Assembly (NCBI GenBank): GCA_041395565.1
Contig: JAWLAI010000004.1
Coordinates: 310,001-374,000, forward strand
DNA length: 64,000 nt
Direction: 5' to 3'
From: Pseudomonadota bacterium
GTDB lineage: Bacteria; Pseudomonadota; Gammaproteobacteria; UBA9214
How positions within the stretch are numbered: the first letter of the stretch is position 1; each line of letters opens with the position of its first letter. The translations under genes were made by a program, and so were the position numbers. The notes beneath the pieces were generated by a model. The model did no database searches. It was not told the origin of the DNA and worked only from the letters and a program-made list of their open reading frames with translations. Shown here piece after piece: positions 9,915 to 18,552 of the stretch.

Positions 9915-10871
9915 ATGACCGACACCCGCGACCCCGCCATAGCCGTCCTGGCGCACAACCCGGCGCTGGACATCAGCTACGAGGTGGCGCAGCTGGTCGC
10001 CGATCGCAAGGTGCGCGCCGAGCGCACCCGGTACTACCCCGGCGGCAACGGCATCAATGTCGCCCGCGCGCTGGCCGAGCTGGCCGTCCCGTTCAGCTGC
10101 TGCAGCGTGATCGGCGGCGAGAGCGGCGACCTGCTGCTGCGCCTGCTCGGTGGCCGGCTCGGCGACCATCACACCATTTTCCAGGTGGCGGGCGAGACAC
10201 GGGTCAACGCCACCATCCAGCAGAAGTCACCCCCGACCCAGTACGAGGTGGACAGCTGCGGGCCCGAGATACCCGCGGCCGTGCTGGACGACATCGACCG
10301 CTGTTTCCTTGCCGCCTGCGGCCAGGGCTACGGCGTCCTGACCGGCTCGAATCCGCCCGGGGTGCCGGATTCGCACCGGCGCGGGCTTGCGGAACGCATC
10401 AGGGAGCAGGGCGGCAGGGCGGTGGTCGACGCCTATGGCCCGGTGCTGCAGGAGGTTCTCCAGGCACAGCCCTACCTGCTGCGGTTGAACCGCTACGTCC
10501 TGGAGATGACCACCATGCGGCGTCTGGAGAGCATCGAATCGGTTGCCGCCGCGGCACGCGAACTGCAGCAGCGCGGTATCGAGCAGGTCTGCATCTCGCT
10601 CGGTCCCGACGGCGCCATCCTGGTGCAGTCCGGCAACAGTTACCATTGCGCCGCGCCGCGCATGCACGTGCAGTCGACGGTGGGTTGCGGCGACGCGCTG
10701 CTGGCGGGGCTGGTCAGCGCGGCCGCGCGCGGCGCGAATGCCCAGGACATGCTCAGGCTCGGCGTCGCCTGCGGCAGCGCCACCGCTGCGCATGCCGGGA
10801 CCGAACTGTTCAGCAGCGCGGAACTGGAGCCGCTGATCGCCCGCCTCGAGGTGACTGCCCTGGATGTCTGA
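9915..10871 (+). CDS. PfkB-family sugar (phosphate) kinase
   Basis: A 318-residue ribokinase-fold protein of the 1-phosphofructokinase/LacC/PfkB branch: NPALDISYEV at 15-24, the substrate loop PGGNGINVARALA at 42-54, and the ATP/anion-hole motif STVGCGDALLAG near 254-265 with catalytic Asp260. The usual GAGD is GCGD here, a tolerated variant. The KPN motif typical of FruK (before the N-E-L helix) reads RLNRYVLE. The likely substrate is fructose 6-phosphate or fructose 1-phosphate, but this cannot be settled from sequence alone. It is cotranscribed with gpmI. Confidence 0.82.
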   Translation: MTDTRDPAIAVLAHNPALDISYEVAQLVADRKVRAERTRYYPGGNGINVARALAELAVPFSCCSVIGGESGDLLLRLLGGRLGDHHTIFQVAGETRVNATIQQKSPPTQYEVDSCGPEIPAAVLDDIDRCFLAACGQGYGVLTGSNPPGVPDSHRRGLAERIREQGGRAVVDAYGPVLQEVLQAQPYLLRLNRYVLEMTTMRRLESIESVAAAARELQQRGIEQVCISLGPDGAILVQSGNSYHCAAPRMHVQSTVGCGDALLAGLVSAAARGANAQDMLRLGVACGSATAAHAGTELFSSAELEPLIARLEVTALDV

Positions 10872-11029
10872 GTCGGGCTGTTCACGCCTGCGGTGACGGA
10901 ATCCCGGCTGCAGGCGACCTCCGGAAGTTGACTGATCTCAAGACTGCGGTATACCGGATAGGCTATACTGCAGTAGCTTGGCGGCACTCTCGCCAGCCAG
11001 GCGTGCACCAACCGGGGGGGAGTGCATCC

Positions 11030-11218
11030 ATGGCCGACAAGAAGCGCGCGACCGTTCAGGTCGCTACCAATGACATCCTCAATGCCAGGAACAGCCTGGA
11101 GCTGATGGTGCTCGAATATGGCAACGTCCACATCGAGACGCTGGGTCAGTTGCTGTCGCTGACCCGCACCGTGGAGATCGAGTACTCGCATCTCTGCGCC
11201 CATCGCCTGTGCAACTAG
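11030..11218 (+). CDS. Small protein of unknown function (62 residues)
   Basis: It begins with an ATG 3-9 nt after an AGTG/GGGGGG purine tract and ends inside the first base of a strong hairpin, the layout of a genuine monocistronic gene. The sequence is soluble and helical (ATNDILNARNSLELMVLEYG), with two cysteines near the end (HLCAHRLCN). No family recognised. It is separated from the PfkB gene by 158 bp and converges with glgP. Confidence 0.55.
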   Translation: MADKKRATVQVATNDILNARNSLELMVLEYGNVHIETLGQLLSLTRTVEIEYSHLCAHRLCN

Positions 11219-11247
11219 GGGTTATCGCGCGGCTCCCCGATAACCCC
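11218..11247 (+). terminator. Strong hairpin after the 62-residue gene
   Basis: A perfect 10-bp stem, GGGGTTATCG (11218-11227) with CGATAACCCC (11238-11247), and a 10-nt loop. It begins at the last base of the stop codon. No T-run follows. A second palindrome (CCCCGC-GA-GCGGGG) lies at 11274-11287. Because glgP converges here, either may act in both directions. Confidence 0.5.
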
Positions 11248-11448
11248 GGCGTCGCGTAGAGCCAATCACTCGTCCCCGCGAGCGGGGGCTGCCAGACTCA
11301 GTATTACTGCCGGCTGCGCTGTCTGCCTGCGGCGGATGCGGCATTGCGCAGCGCCGCGCGCGAAGGCGACTCGCGCCGCGGCTGGCGGATGCAGCCGGAG
11401 CCAAGTCTTGCGGATTACAGACGCCTGCGCAGGCTGAAGCAACCGTTG

Positions 11449-14037
11449 CTAGAGCCAGCGCATCAATCCGCATTCGAGCGGGTGGCTGAGCAGGTGATGG
11501 CAGGGGTAGTAACGTATCCGGAACTGCTGCAGACCACCGGCGGAACAGCCATTGTCGACATCGAACAGGTCACAGCGGTACAGCGTGGTACCGTCGGCAC
11601 GGTCGCCGGCCAGGTAGAACAGCCGCCGGTGGGTGATCTCGAAGTTTCCGTCCTCGTCGCTCCGGCCGAGCACGCATTCGACCACCACATCCTCCGGCTG
11701 CAGGCCGTCGAGCGTCAGCGCCACTTCGAATGAGAGTATCTCACCGGCCTGTATCGATGCCGGTACCGGCGTGACCAGCTGTCCGTGCACGGCCGGCCAG
11801 GACCGGGCAACCGTCTGCTTCCAGGCAGCCAGCTCGCGCGCGCCCGTTGCCGCGTTCGCACTCAGGCGCCGGCCCTCGCGGGCCGCCGGCGCGTAGGACT
11901 GTTGCAGGTAGTCGGTGGCCATGCGGATGGTGTTGAAGCGTGGCAGGATGGTCTTCATGGAGGCGCGTGCGATGCGCAGCCATTCATCGGAATAGCCTTC
12001 CCCGTTGTGGGTGTAGTAGGCGGGGATGACCTGGTACTCGAGGATGTTCATGAGTTCGGCCGCCTCGAGCTGCTCGCGGGTCTCGCGGTCGAATTCGGGG
12101 TGGGGTGTGATGGTCCAGCCGTTGTTGCCGTTCCAGGCCTCCGCCCACCAGCCGTCGGCGACGCTGAGGTTGATCGCGCCATTGATCGCCGCCTTCATGC
12201 CGGAGGTGCCGCAGGCCTCCATCGGGTACTCCGGGGTGTTGAGCCAGACGTCGACACCGGGCAGCAGCTCGCGTGTCATCGACAGGTTGTAGTTTTCCAG
12301 CAGGATGATCCGGCCGAGGAATTCGGGGCGCAGGCTGATCTCGAAGATCCGGCGCAGCAGCGCCTGCCCGGGCTGGTCGTTGGGGTGGGCCTTGCCGGCA
12401 AACACCAGCGTCACCGGCCGTTGCGGATCGTTGACCAGACGCGCCAGCCGTTCCAGGTCGCGGAAGATCAGGCCGGCACGCTTGTAGGTCGCGAAGCGGC
12501 GCGCGAAACCGATCATCAGCGTGTTGATGTTGCGCGGATTCAGGTGCGCGGTGAGCCGGTTGGCCAGCGAGCGGGTGCGCGCGCAGCGCTCGTATTGCTG
12601 CAGTGCGCGTGTGCGGATGTCGTCGATGGCGGCGGCCTTGAGCAGCTGGCGCACGCTCAGGAAGACGTGATCGGGGATCTCGTCGATGAAGGTGTCCCAG
12701 AACTGGATGTCGGTCAGCTTCGCGCGCCAGCCGCCGCCCATGTACATCTCGAACAGCGCGACCCAGGAGCGCGCCAGGTAGGTGTCGACGTCGGCGCCGT
12801 TGGTGACGTAGCCCATGGGATTTTCCGCGACGTCGATCTCGGGCCAGGCATAGGCCTCCATCTCGGCCGCCACGTCGCCGTGGATGCGGCTGACGCCGTT
12901 GCGGAAACGCGAGCCGCGCACGGCCAGCGAGGTGGTGCTGAAGCCGTTCGGGTCGCGCGGGTTCGCGCCCAGCGCCAGGAACCGGGCCTCGTCGATTCCG
13001 AGATCATGCGGGGCGGTGCGGAAATAGTTGCGCATCTGGCCGTGATCGAAGACGTCGTGGCCGGCCGGCACCGGCGTGTGCGTGGTGAAGGCCGTGGCGG
13101 CGGCCACCTGCTCCAGTGCCGCCGCGAAGTCCATGCCGCCGACGATCAGTTCGCGGCAGCGCTCGAGGATCTGGAACGCGGCATGGCCCTCGTTGATATG
13201 CCACACCGTCGGCGCGTACTGCAGCGCCCGCAGGGCGCGGACGCCGCCGATGCCCAGGATGATCTCCTGCTGGATGCGCATTTCGCGGTCGCCGCCATAG
13301 AGCTGCGCGGTCAACTGGCGGTCCGCCGGGGTGTTAACCTCGACATCGCTGTCCAGCAGCAGCAGGCGGATATGGCCGACGCGCGCTTCCCACACGCGCA
13401 GTACCAGGCTGCGTCCCGGCAGGTCGATCCGAACCTGCACTTCGGCGCCATTGCCGTCGCGTGCCGGCGCCACCGGCAGGTCGCAGGGATCGCTGTGCTT
13501 GTAGTCCGCGATCTGGTTGCCGTTGCAATCCAGGCGCTGGGTGAAATAGCCCTGCCGGTAGAGGATGCCGATGCCGATGAAGGGCACCCAGAGGTTGCTC
13601 ATGGCCTTGCAGTAATCGCCGGCCAGGATGCCGAGTCCGCCGGCATAGATGGGCACGCTTTCGTGGAAGCCGTATTCGGCGGAGAAGTAGGCGACCAGGT
13701 CGTGCTGCGGGTCGAGAAAACGGTCGATGCGCGTGCTCGGCATCTGCTCCAGGTAGGTGTCGTAGCCGGACAGGGTCTGCCGGTACTCGGTGAGCAGGAT
13801 CGGATCTTCCGCGGCCTGGTTGATGCGGTCCTGGCGCAACCGGCGCAGGAACACCCGCGGGTTGTGATTGCAGGCATCCCAGCATTCCGGGTCGAGGTGG
13901 CGGAACAGGCGCCGCACGCCGCGATTCCAGCTGTAGTAGAGGTCGTTACCCAGCTCGCCAAGCCGCTCGAAACGCCTGGGCAGGGTGGCCTGGATCTCGA
14001 CGCTGAAGTGGGTTCCCTTGCGAGTCTTCTTATTCAT
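11449..14037 (-). CDS. glgP: Alpha-glucan (glycogen/maltodextrin) phosphorylase, DUF3417 type
   Basis: An 862-residue GT35 enzyme that releases glucose 1-phosphate from alpha-1,4-glucan. The N-terminal DUF3417-like part (to about 110) contains YYSWNRGVRRLFRHLD. Catalytic sequence follows: YFSAEYGFHESVPIYAGGLG, TVWHINEGHAAF, TTHTPVPAGHDVF, ARRFATYKRAGL and NTPEYPMEACGTSGMKAAING, where the SGMK lysine is the PLP site. The C-terminal 150 residues form a separate beta-rich region. It is the last gene of the minus-strand ppsA-por unit, 37 bp after the GltD-ferredoxin gene, linking that operon to storage glucan. Confidence 0.9.
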   Translation of the reverse strand: MNKKTRKGTHFSVEIQATLPRRFERLGELGNDLYYSWNRGVRRLFRHLDPECWDACNHNPRVFLRRLRQDRINQAAEDPILLTEYRQTLSGYDTYLEQMPSTRIDRFLDPQHDLVAYFSAEYGFHESVPIYAGGLGILAGDYCKAMSNLWVPFIGIGILYRQGYFTQRLDCNGNQIADYKHSDPCDLPVAPARDGNGAEVQVRIDLPGRSLVLRVWEARVGHIRLLLLDSDVEVNTPADRQLTAQLYGGDREMRIQQEIILGIGGVRALRALQYAPTVWHINEGHAAFQILERCRELIVGGMDFAAALEQVAAATAFTTHTPVPAGHDVFDHGQMRNYFRTAPHDLGIDEARFLALGANPRDPNGFSTTSLAVRGSRFRNGVSRIHGDVAAEMEAYAWPEIDVAENPMGYVTNGADVDTYLARSWVALFEMYMGGGWRAKLTDIQFWDTFIDEIPDHVFLSVRQLLKAAAIDDIRTRALQQYERCARTRSLANRLTAHLNPRNINTLMIGFARRFATYKRAGLIFRDLERLARLVNDPQRPVTLVFAGKAHPNDQPGQALLRRIFEISLRPEFLGRIILLENYNLSMTRELLPGVDVWLNTPEYPMEACGTSGMKAAINGAINLSVADGWWAEAWNGNNGWTITPHPEFDRETREQLEAAELMNILEYQVIPAYYTHNGEGYSDEWLRIARASMKTILPRFNTIRMATDYLQQSYAPAAREGRRLSANAATGARELAAWKQTVARSWPAVHGQLVTPVPASIQAGEILSFEVALTLDGLQPEDVVVECVLGRSDEDGNFEITHRRLFYLAGDRADGTTLYRCDLFDVDNGCSAGGLQQFRIRYYPCHHLLSHPLECGLMRWL

Positions 14038-14074
14038 GGCATCACCGGGTCGGATCAGTTGGAGGCGGGGCGTT

Positions 14075-15769
14075 TCAGGGTTCGGCTTCCATCACGATGT
14101 AAGCCGTCGGGCATTCGTGCGCGCACAGGCCGCAGCCCTTGCAGAAATCGTAATCGAATACGTAGTACGAACCGTCCTCGACCGGAGTGCGTGTCTTCAG
14201 CACGGCGACATCCGGACACAGGGTCCAGCAGTTGTCGCAGGCCAGGCAATTGCCGCAGGACAGGCAGCGGTGCGCCTCGCCCGTGGCCTGCTGGCGCGCC
14301 AGCCCGCCAATGACCTCGGCCTCGCCGCTGCGTTCGGCAACCGGCAACACCGGGGCATGTATCCGTGCCTGGGGTTCGAAATAGTTCAGGTTAAGCAGGG
14401 CGGGGTCGATGGGCGCGACGCTGCGGTCGTCCGGATCGTTCCGCTGCTGCAGGTCGCGCGCGATCGCGAGCGCCGCGCGCCGGCCGTCCCCGATCGCGGC
14501 GCTGACCGAGCCGCTGCCGCCGCGGGCATCGCCGCCCGCGTACAGCCCCGGATGACCGGCGCTGCGACCATCCGCGCTGACACTGAGAAAATCATGCTGT
14601 CCGAGTACGGCGCCCAGGCCGTCGCTGGCGACCACCTGGCCTATCGCCGGGATGACCTGCTCCACGTGCAGCAACGACTCGGTACCCTCGAACGAAACGA
14701 AGCGCAGGGTGCCGTCGCGCTCGCGCAGTTCCTTGCGGTGCACCAGCTCCAGTCCGACCACCTGTTCGCCGCGCAGCACCAGGCGCTGGACGCCGCGGTG
14801 TTCGTGGAAGATCACGCCTTCCTCCATGGCCTGTCCGATCTCGCGCGCGATGGCCGGCATGACGTCGGCCGGCTGTTCCGTCCCGGCCTGCGGCAGCGAC
14901 TGGTGCGTGACCACGTGTACTTCCTTCACCCCCGAGTGCTTGAGGACACGCGCCAGGTCGATGGCGGTATTGCCGCCGCCGATGACGGCGGCGCTCGACC
15001 AGCCGGGGATGGAGCCGACGTCCACCCAGCGCTTGAGCAGGTCGAGACCGACGTGCAGGTCGCGGGGTGTGGCGCCGTCGATATCCCAGTCGCGGCCGCG
15101 CTGGGTACCCGGGCCCAGGAAGACCGCGGCATAGTTACCGCGCAGTTCCTCGAGCGAGAAATCGCGGCCCAGCCGCTGGCCGGGCCGGAAGGCGATGCCG
15201 CAGGCGAGCAGGCGTTCGAGCTCGCCGTCCAGCACGTTGCGCGGCAGGCGGTAGGGCGGCAGGGCGCTGCGCAGCAGCCCGCCGGCCACCGGCAGGGCCT
15301 CGAACAGGTCCACTTGGTAACCCTGCCGGGTCAGCTGCCAGGCTGCGGACAGGCCGGCCGGCCCGCTGCCGATGACCGCGACCGACTGCTCGTGGTGCAT
15401 GTTAGCGGGCGCGGGATAATCCCAGCCGCCGGCGTTGGCCTGGTCGCCCAGCCAGCGTTCCACGTGGTGGATGGCGATGGCTTCGTCGAAGTGCCCGCGA
15501 TTGCAGGCCTGTTCGCAGGGGTGGTGACACACCCGGCCGGTCACTGCGGGCAGCGGATTGACCGCAACGACGGTTTCCCAGGCTTCGCGGTAGCGTTCCT
15601 CGGCGACCAGCGCGAGCCAGGCCTGGCCATCCTCGCCGGCCGGGCAGGCGGCATGACAGGGCGCCGGGCGATGCAGGTGCACCGGACGCTCCATGCGCCA
15701 GCTGCCGGTGTGATTGCGCAGCGACGTGGCGGGATGCGCGAACGCGCCGCGGGTCAGTTTCAGGCCCAT
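14075..15769 (-). CDS. GltD-like FAD/NAD(P)H oxidoreductase fused to a 2x[4Fe-4S] ferredoxin domain (por operon)
   Basis: A 564-residue fusion. The N-terminal GltD/NfnB-like Fe-S region has Cys38, Cys42, Cys81, Cys85 and Cys89. FAD motif: VIGSGPAG near 132-139. NAD(P) motif: VIGGGNTAID near 262-271. The C-terminal 63 residues are a PorD-like ferredoxin (CLSCGNCLACDNCWTLCP and CKGCGLCAHECP). It should pass electrons between the pyruvate oxidoreductase and NAD(P)H. The start at 15769 overlaps the porB stop by 10 bp, so translation is coupled. The first N-terminal cluster has fewer cysteines than canonical GltD (CHAACPAG), so it may hold one cluster fewer. Confidence 0.88.
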   Translation of the reverse strand: MGLKLTRGAFAHPATSLRNHTGSWRMERPVHLHRPAPCHAACPAGEDGQAWLALVAEERYREAWETVVAVNPLPAVTGRVCHHPCEQACNRGHFDEAIAIHHVERWLGDQANAGGWDYPAPANMHHEQSVAVIGSGPAGLSAAWQLTRQGYQVDLFEALPVAGGLLRSALPPYRLPRNVLDGELERLLACGIAFRPGQRLGRDFSLEELRGNYAAVFLGPGTQRGRDWDIDGATPRDLHVGLDLLKRWVDVGSIPGWSSAAVIGGGNTAIDLARVLKHSGVKEVHVVTHQSLPQAGTEQPADVMPAIAREIGQAMEEGVIFHEHRGVQRLVLRGEQVVGLELVHRKELRERDGTLRFVSFEGTESLLHVEQVIPAIGQVVASDGLGAVLGQHDFLSVSADGRSAGHPGLYAGGDARGGSGSVSAAIGDGRRAALAIARDLQQRNDPDDRSVAPIDPALLNLNYFEPQARIHAPVLPVAERSGEAEVIGGLARQQATGEAHRCLSCGNCLACDNCWTLCPDVAVLKTRTPVEDGSYYVFDYDFCKGCGLCAHECPTAYIVMEAEP

Positions 15770-16755
15770 CGCATGCCCCCACGCCGCACGGTGTCGGCAC
15801 CCTCGCTGTCGCGGTCGTCCGGCCGCGTGCCGCGCAGGTTGTACAGTTCGATGTTGTGGTCGGCCAGCGCCTGCAGGTGTTCGAGCTCCTCGCGGGCGCG
15901 GTCGTTGTCGGCGAACAGGTGCCGGAAGCGGTTCTGCAGCCGCAGGTAATCGGTGACCGGGCGCACGCTGCGCAGCGGCATCGCGCCGGCGAGGCGGCCG
16001 CGCTCCAGCTCGATGATCGGGAACAGCCCGGTCTGCACGGCCAGCCGCGCCACCTCGATGCTGAGCGCCCCGTCGTGGCCCCAGCCGAGCGGGCAGGGGG
16101 AATGGATGTGCAGGAAGGTCGGGCCGTCGATGGCGAGTGCGCGCCGTACCTTCTTGCGGATGTCCGACGGGTAGGCCACCGAGCTGGTGGCGGCGTAGGG
16201 GATGTGGTGCGCGGCCACGATCGACACGATGTCCTTCTTGAGGTGGCGTTTGCCCATGCGCGCCTTGCCCGAGGGCGAGGTGGTGGTGACCGCGGCATGC
16301 GGCGTCGAGCTGGAACGCTGGATGCCGGTGTTCATGTAGGCCTCGTTGTCGTAACACACGTGCAGCACGTTGTGACCGCGCTCCAGCATGCCGGACAGGG
16401 CCTGAAAGCCGATGTCGAAGGTGCTGCCGTCGCCGCCCATGGAGATCACGCGCGTGGTGCGCTTGCGGCTTTTCAGTGCCGCCTCCATGCCGGCAGCCAC
16501 GGCCGGCGCATTCTCGAACAGGGAGTGCAGCCAGGGTACGCGCCAGGCCGATTCCGGCCAGGCGGTGGTGAAGATCTCGAGGCAGCCGGTCGCGTTGGCG
16601 TAGATCACGTCGGGCCCGGCGGCCTCGGTCACCAGGCGCGCGGCCAGGGCCTCGCCGCAGCCCTGGCAGGCGCGGTGTCCCGGCTCCAGGCCGGTGAAGC
16701 GTGGCTGGCCCTGGCGCAGGTCGCGCTGATTCAGGGGATCGTTTGCATCTGCCAT
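15760..16755 (-). CDS. porB: Pyruvate:ferredoxin (2-oxoacid:acceptor) oxidoreductase beta subunit
   Basis: A 331-residue TPP-binding subunit. TPP/Mg site: GGDGSTFDIGFQAL followed by VCYDNEAYMNTG. Conserved Fe-S cysteines: CQGCGE near residues 30-35, ATGCLE near 58, and the later cysteine in SPCPLGWGHDG. The pattern is that of PorB, which binds one [4Fe-4S] cluster. Reaction: pyruvate + CoA + oxidised ferredoxin to acetyl-CoA + CO2, reversible. It sits between porA (17-bp gap) and the GltD-ferredoxin gene (10-bp overlap). Confidence 0.93.
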   Translation of the reverse strand: MADANDPLNQRDLRQGQPRFTGLEPGHRACQGCGEALAARLVTEAAGPDVIYANATGCLEIFTTAWPESAWRVPWLHSLFENAPAVAAGMEAALKSRKRTTRVISMGGDGSTFDIGFQALSGMLERGHNVLHVCYDNEAYMNTGIQRSSSTPHAAVTTTSPSGKARMGKRHLKKDIVSIVAAHHIPYAATSSVAYPSDIRKKVRRALAIDGPTFLHIHSPCPLGWGHDGALSIEVARLAVQTGLFPIIELERGRLAGAMPLRSVRPVTDYLRLQNRFRHLFADNDRAREELEHLQALADHNIELYNLRGTRPDDRDSEGADTVRRGGMRWA

Positions 16756-16772
16756 GTCAGGTATCCGTGCCC

Positions 16773-17942
16773 TCAGCCTGCTGCCGGCAGCCGCTCCGGC
16801 ACCAGGTCGAGGATGTCGTAGGGAATGCCGCTGCCCGCGCGCACGGCTTCGTGAATGCGCGGGTAGATGTCGAGCGGGACGTCGCGGCCGCCCAGGCCGA
16901 GGCTGAAATTGTGCACGCGCGGCGCGTCGTGCATTTCGGTCAGCGCGGCGCGCACCTCGGTGCCGACGATACCGCCGGCACCCGGTGACAGCGCGCGTTC
17001 CAGCACCACGAGATCGGTCAGTCCCGCGCAGGCCTGGCGGATGGCATCAGCGGGGAAGGGCCGGAAGGTGCGCAATGCCACCAGCCGTGTCGCCGGGAGG
17101 TTCCGGTAATGATCGTGTGCGGCTGCCAGGGTGCCGGCGATGGAGCCCAGCACCATGATCCCGATGCGTGCCTCAGGCATGTCGTGGATACACAGCAGCG
17201 GATTCTGGCGGCGATTGCACATATCCTCCCAGCCGGCGGCCGCAGCCACGATGGCCTGCTGGGCATCGATCAGCGCGCGGTGATGGTCGTAGCGCGCCTC
17301 GCTGAAGAAATCGGGTGACACCAGCGTGCCGATACTGATCGGGCGCGCGGGATCGAGCCGGCGCTCGAAGTTGAACGGCGGCAGATAGCGGTCGACCTGC
17401 TGCTGGTCGGGAATGTCCAGCACTTCCAGTGTGTGGGTGAGTGTGAAGCCGTCGACGCAAACCATCACCGGCAGCTCGGTCTGCTCGGCGATGTGGTAGG
17501 CCTGGATGGTGGTGTCCACCGCATCCTGATTGCTGGTGCAATAGAGCTGGATCCAGCCGGCATCGCGCACTGACATGGAGTCCTGCTGGTCGTTCCAGAT
17601 CGACAGCGGCGCGGCCACCGCGCGGTTGGCGCAGGTCATGACCAGCGGCAGACGCAGGCCGGCGATGTTGTAGAGCACCTCGTTCATCAGCAGGATACCC
17701 TGCGAGGAACTGGCGGTGTAGGCGCGCGCGCCGGCGGCCACCGCGCCCAGCACCACGGAGGCCGCGGAAAACTCGCTCTCCACGCTGACCAGCTCGCAGT
17801 CGAGCACGCCGTCCGCGACCAGCTTCGAGAGGTTTTCGACGATATGGGTCTGCGGCGTGATCGGGTAGGCGGCGATCACCTGCGGCCGGCACAGCGCGAC
17901 CGTGCGGGCCAGGGCCTGGGAACCTTCAAGCGCGTACCGCAT
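16773..17942 (-). CDS. porA: Pyruvate:ferredoxin (2-oxoacid:acceptor) oxidoreductase alpha subunit
   Basis: 389 residues from the ATG at 17942, chosen because GGAGGGT lies about 5-11 nt upstream on the coding strand and the protein then starts MRYALEGSQALA. Typical PorA sequence: AAYPITPQTHIVE near 30-42 (TPP pyrimidine side), ESEFSAASVVLGA, ARAYTASSSQGILLMNEV, and a C-terminal transketolase-C-like domain ending in DLVVLERALSPGAGGIVGTE. It overlaps porG by 17 bp. With porG and porB it makes a complete three-subunit enzyme; the delta ferredoxin is supplied by the downstream fusion. Confidence 0.93.
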   Translation of the reverse strand: MRYALEGSQALARTVALCRPQVIAAYPITPQTHIVENLSKLVADGVLDCELVSVESEFSAASVVLGAVAAGARAYTASSSQGILLMNEVLYNIAGLRLPLVMTCANRAVAAPLSIWNDQQDSMSVRDAGWIQLYCTSNQDAVDTTIQAYHIAEQTELPVMVCVDGFTLTHTLEVLDIPDQQQVDRYLPPFNFERRLDPARPISIGTLVSPDFFSEARYDHHRALIDAQQAIVAAAAGWEDMCNRRQNPLLCIHDMPEARIGIMVLGSIAGTLAAAHDHYRNLPATRLVALRTFRPFPADAIRQACAGLTDLVVLERALSPGAGGIVGTEVRAALTEMHDAPRVHNFSLGLGGRDVPLDIYPRIHEAVRAGSGIPYDILDLVPERLPAAG

Positions 17943-18549
17943 GCGGACCCTCCTGCCAGGCACCGGCGGTGACCGCGCTGGCGGCGCGTTCGACCAGCGC
18001 CTGGTTCTGCTCCAGCACGGCGCCGCGGAAACGTTCGCCGAGCGCCTTGACCAGGGCTGCGCGCGGCAGCAGGCCGGTCAGTTCCAGGAAGGCCGACAGC
18101 AGCGCGGTGTTGGGTACCGGCCGGCCGAGGATCTCCAGGGCCAGGGCGCTGGCCGGCAACGCCACTGTGTCGCAGCCGAGCTGTGCGGACAGCTCGGCAC
18201 CGGCGCGGTTGGAATTAACCAGGACCGCACCGCCGGCGCGCAGCCCTGCGGTGATGTCGGGCAGATGCAGCAGGGTGTCGTCCTGGACGATGAGAAACGC
18301 GGGCTCGCGTACCTGGCAGCGGCGCCGGATCGGACGATCCGCGATGCGCACGAAGGCCGTGACCGGCGCGCCGCGGCGTTCCGCGCCGAACGCGGGGAAC
18401 GCCTGTGCATAGCGGCCTTCCTCGAAGGCCGCTGTCGCCAGCAGGTAGGCAGCGACCACGTTGCCCTGGCCGCCTCGGCCGTGGATGCGGATCTCGATCA
18501 GCTGACCGTCTGCACCCTGCGGCGGAATGCAGTGCTCGACCGGCTGCAT
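17926..18549 (-). CDS. porG: Pyruvate:ferredoxin (2-oxoacid:acceptor) oxidoreductase gamma subunit
   Basis: 207 residues. The family hallmark IRIHGRGGQGNVVAAYLLATA near 20-40 is clear, followed by FPAFGAERRGAPVTAFVRI. The C-terminal region (NTALLSAFLELTGLLPRAAL) is the usual PorG helix. It starts three bases after the ppsA stop codon and overlaps porA, so ppsA, porG and porA are almost certainly cotranscribed and translationally coupled. This places pyruvate oxidation or synthesis directly with PEP synthesis. Confidence 0.92.
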   Translation of the reverse strand: MQPVEHCIPPQGADGQLIEIRIHGRGGQGNVVAAYLLATAAFEEGRYAQAFPAFGAERRGAPVTAFVRIADRPIRRRCQVREPAFLIVQDDTLLHLPDITAGLRAGGAVLVNSNRAGAELSAQLGCDTVALPASALALEILGRPVPNTALLSAFLELTGLLPRAALVKALGERFRGAVLEQNQALVERAASAVTAGAWQEGPHAVRA

Positions 18550-18552
18550 GGC

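Noticed and set aside
11785..14313. Long plus-strand open frame opposite glgP
   Set aside because: Antisense to a clear phosphorylase and with repetitive Val/Asp/Gly composition typical of a shadow frame.
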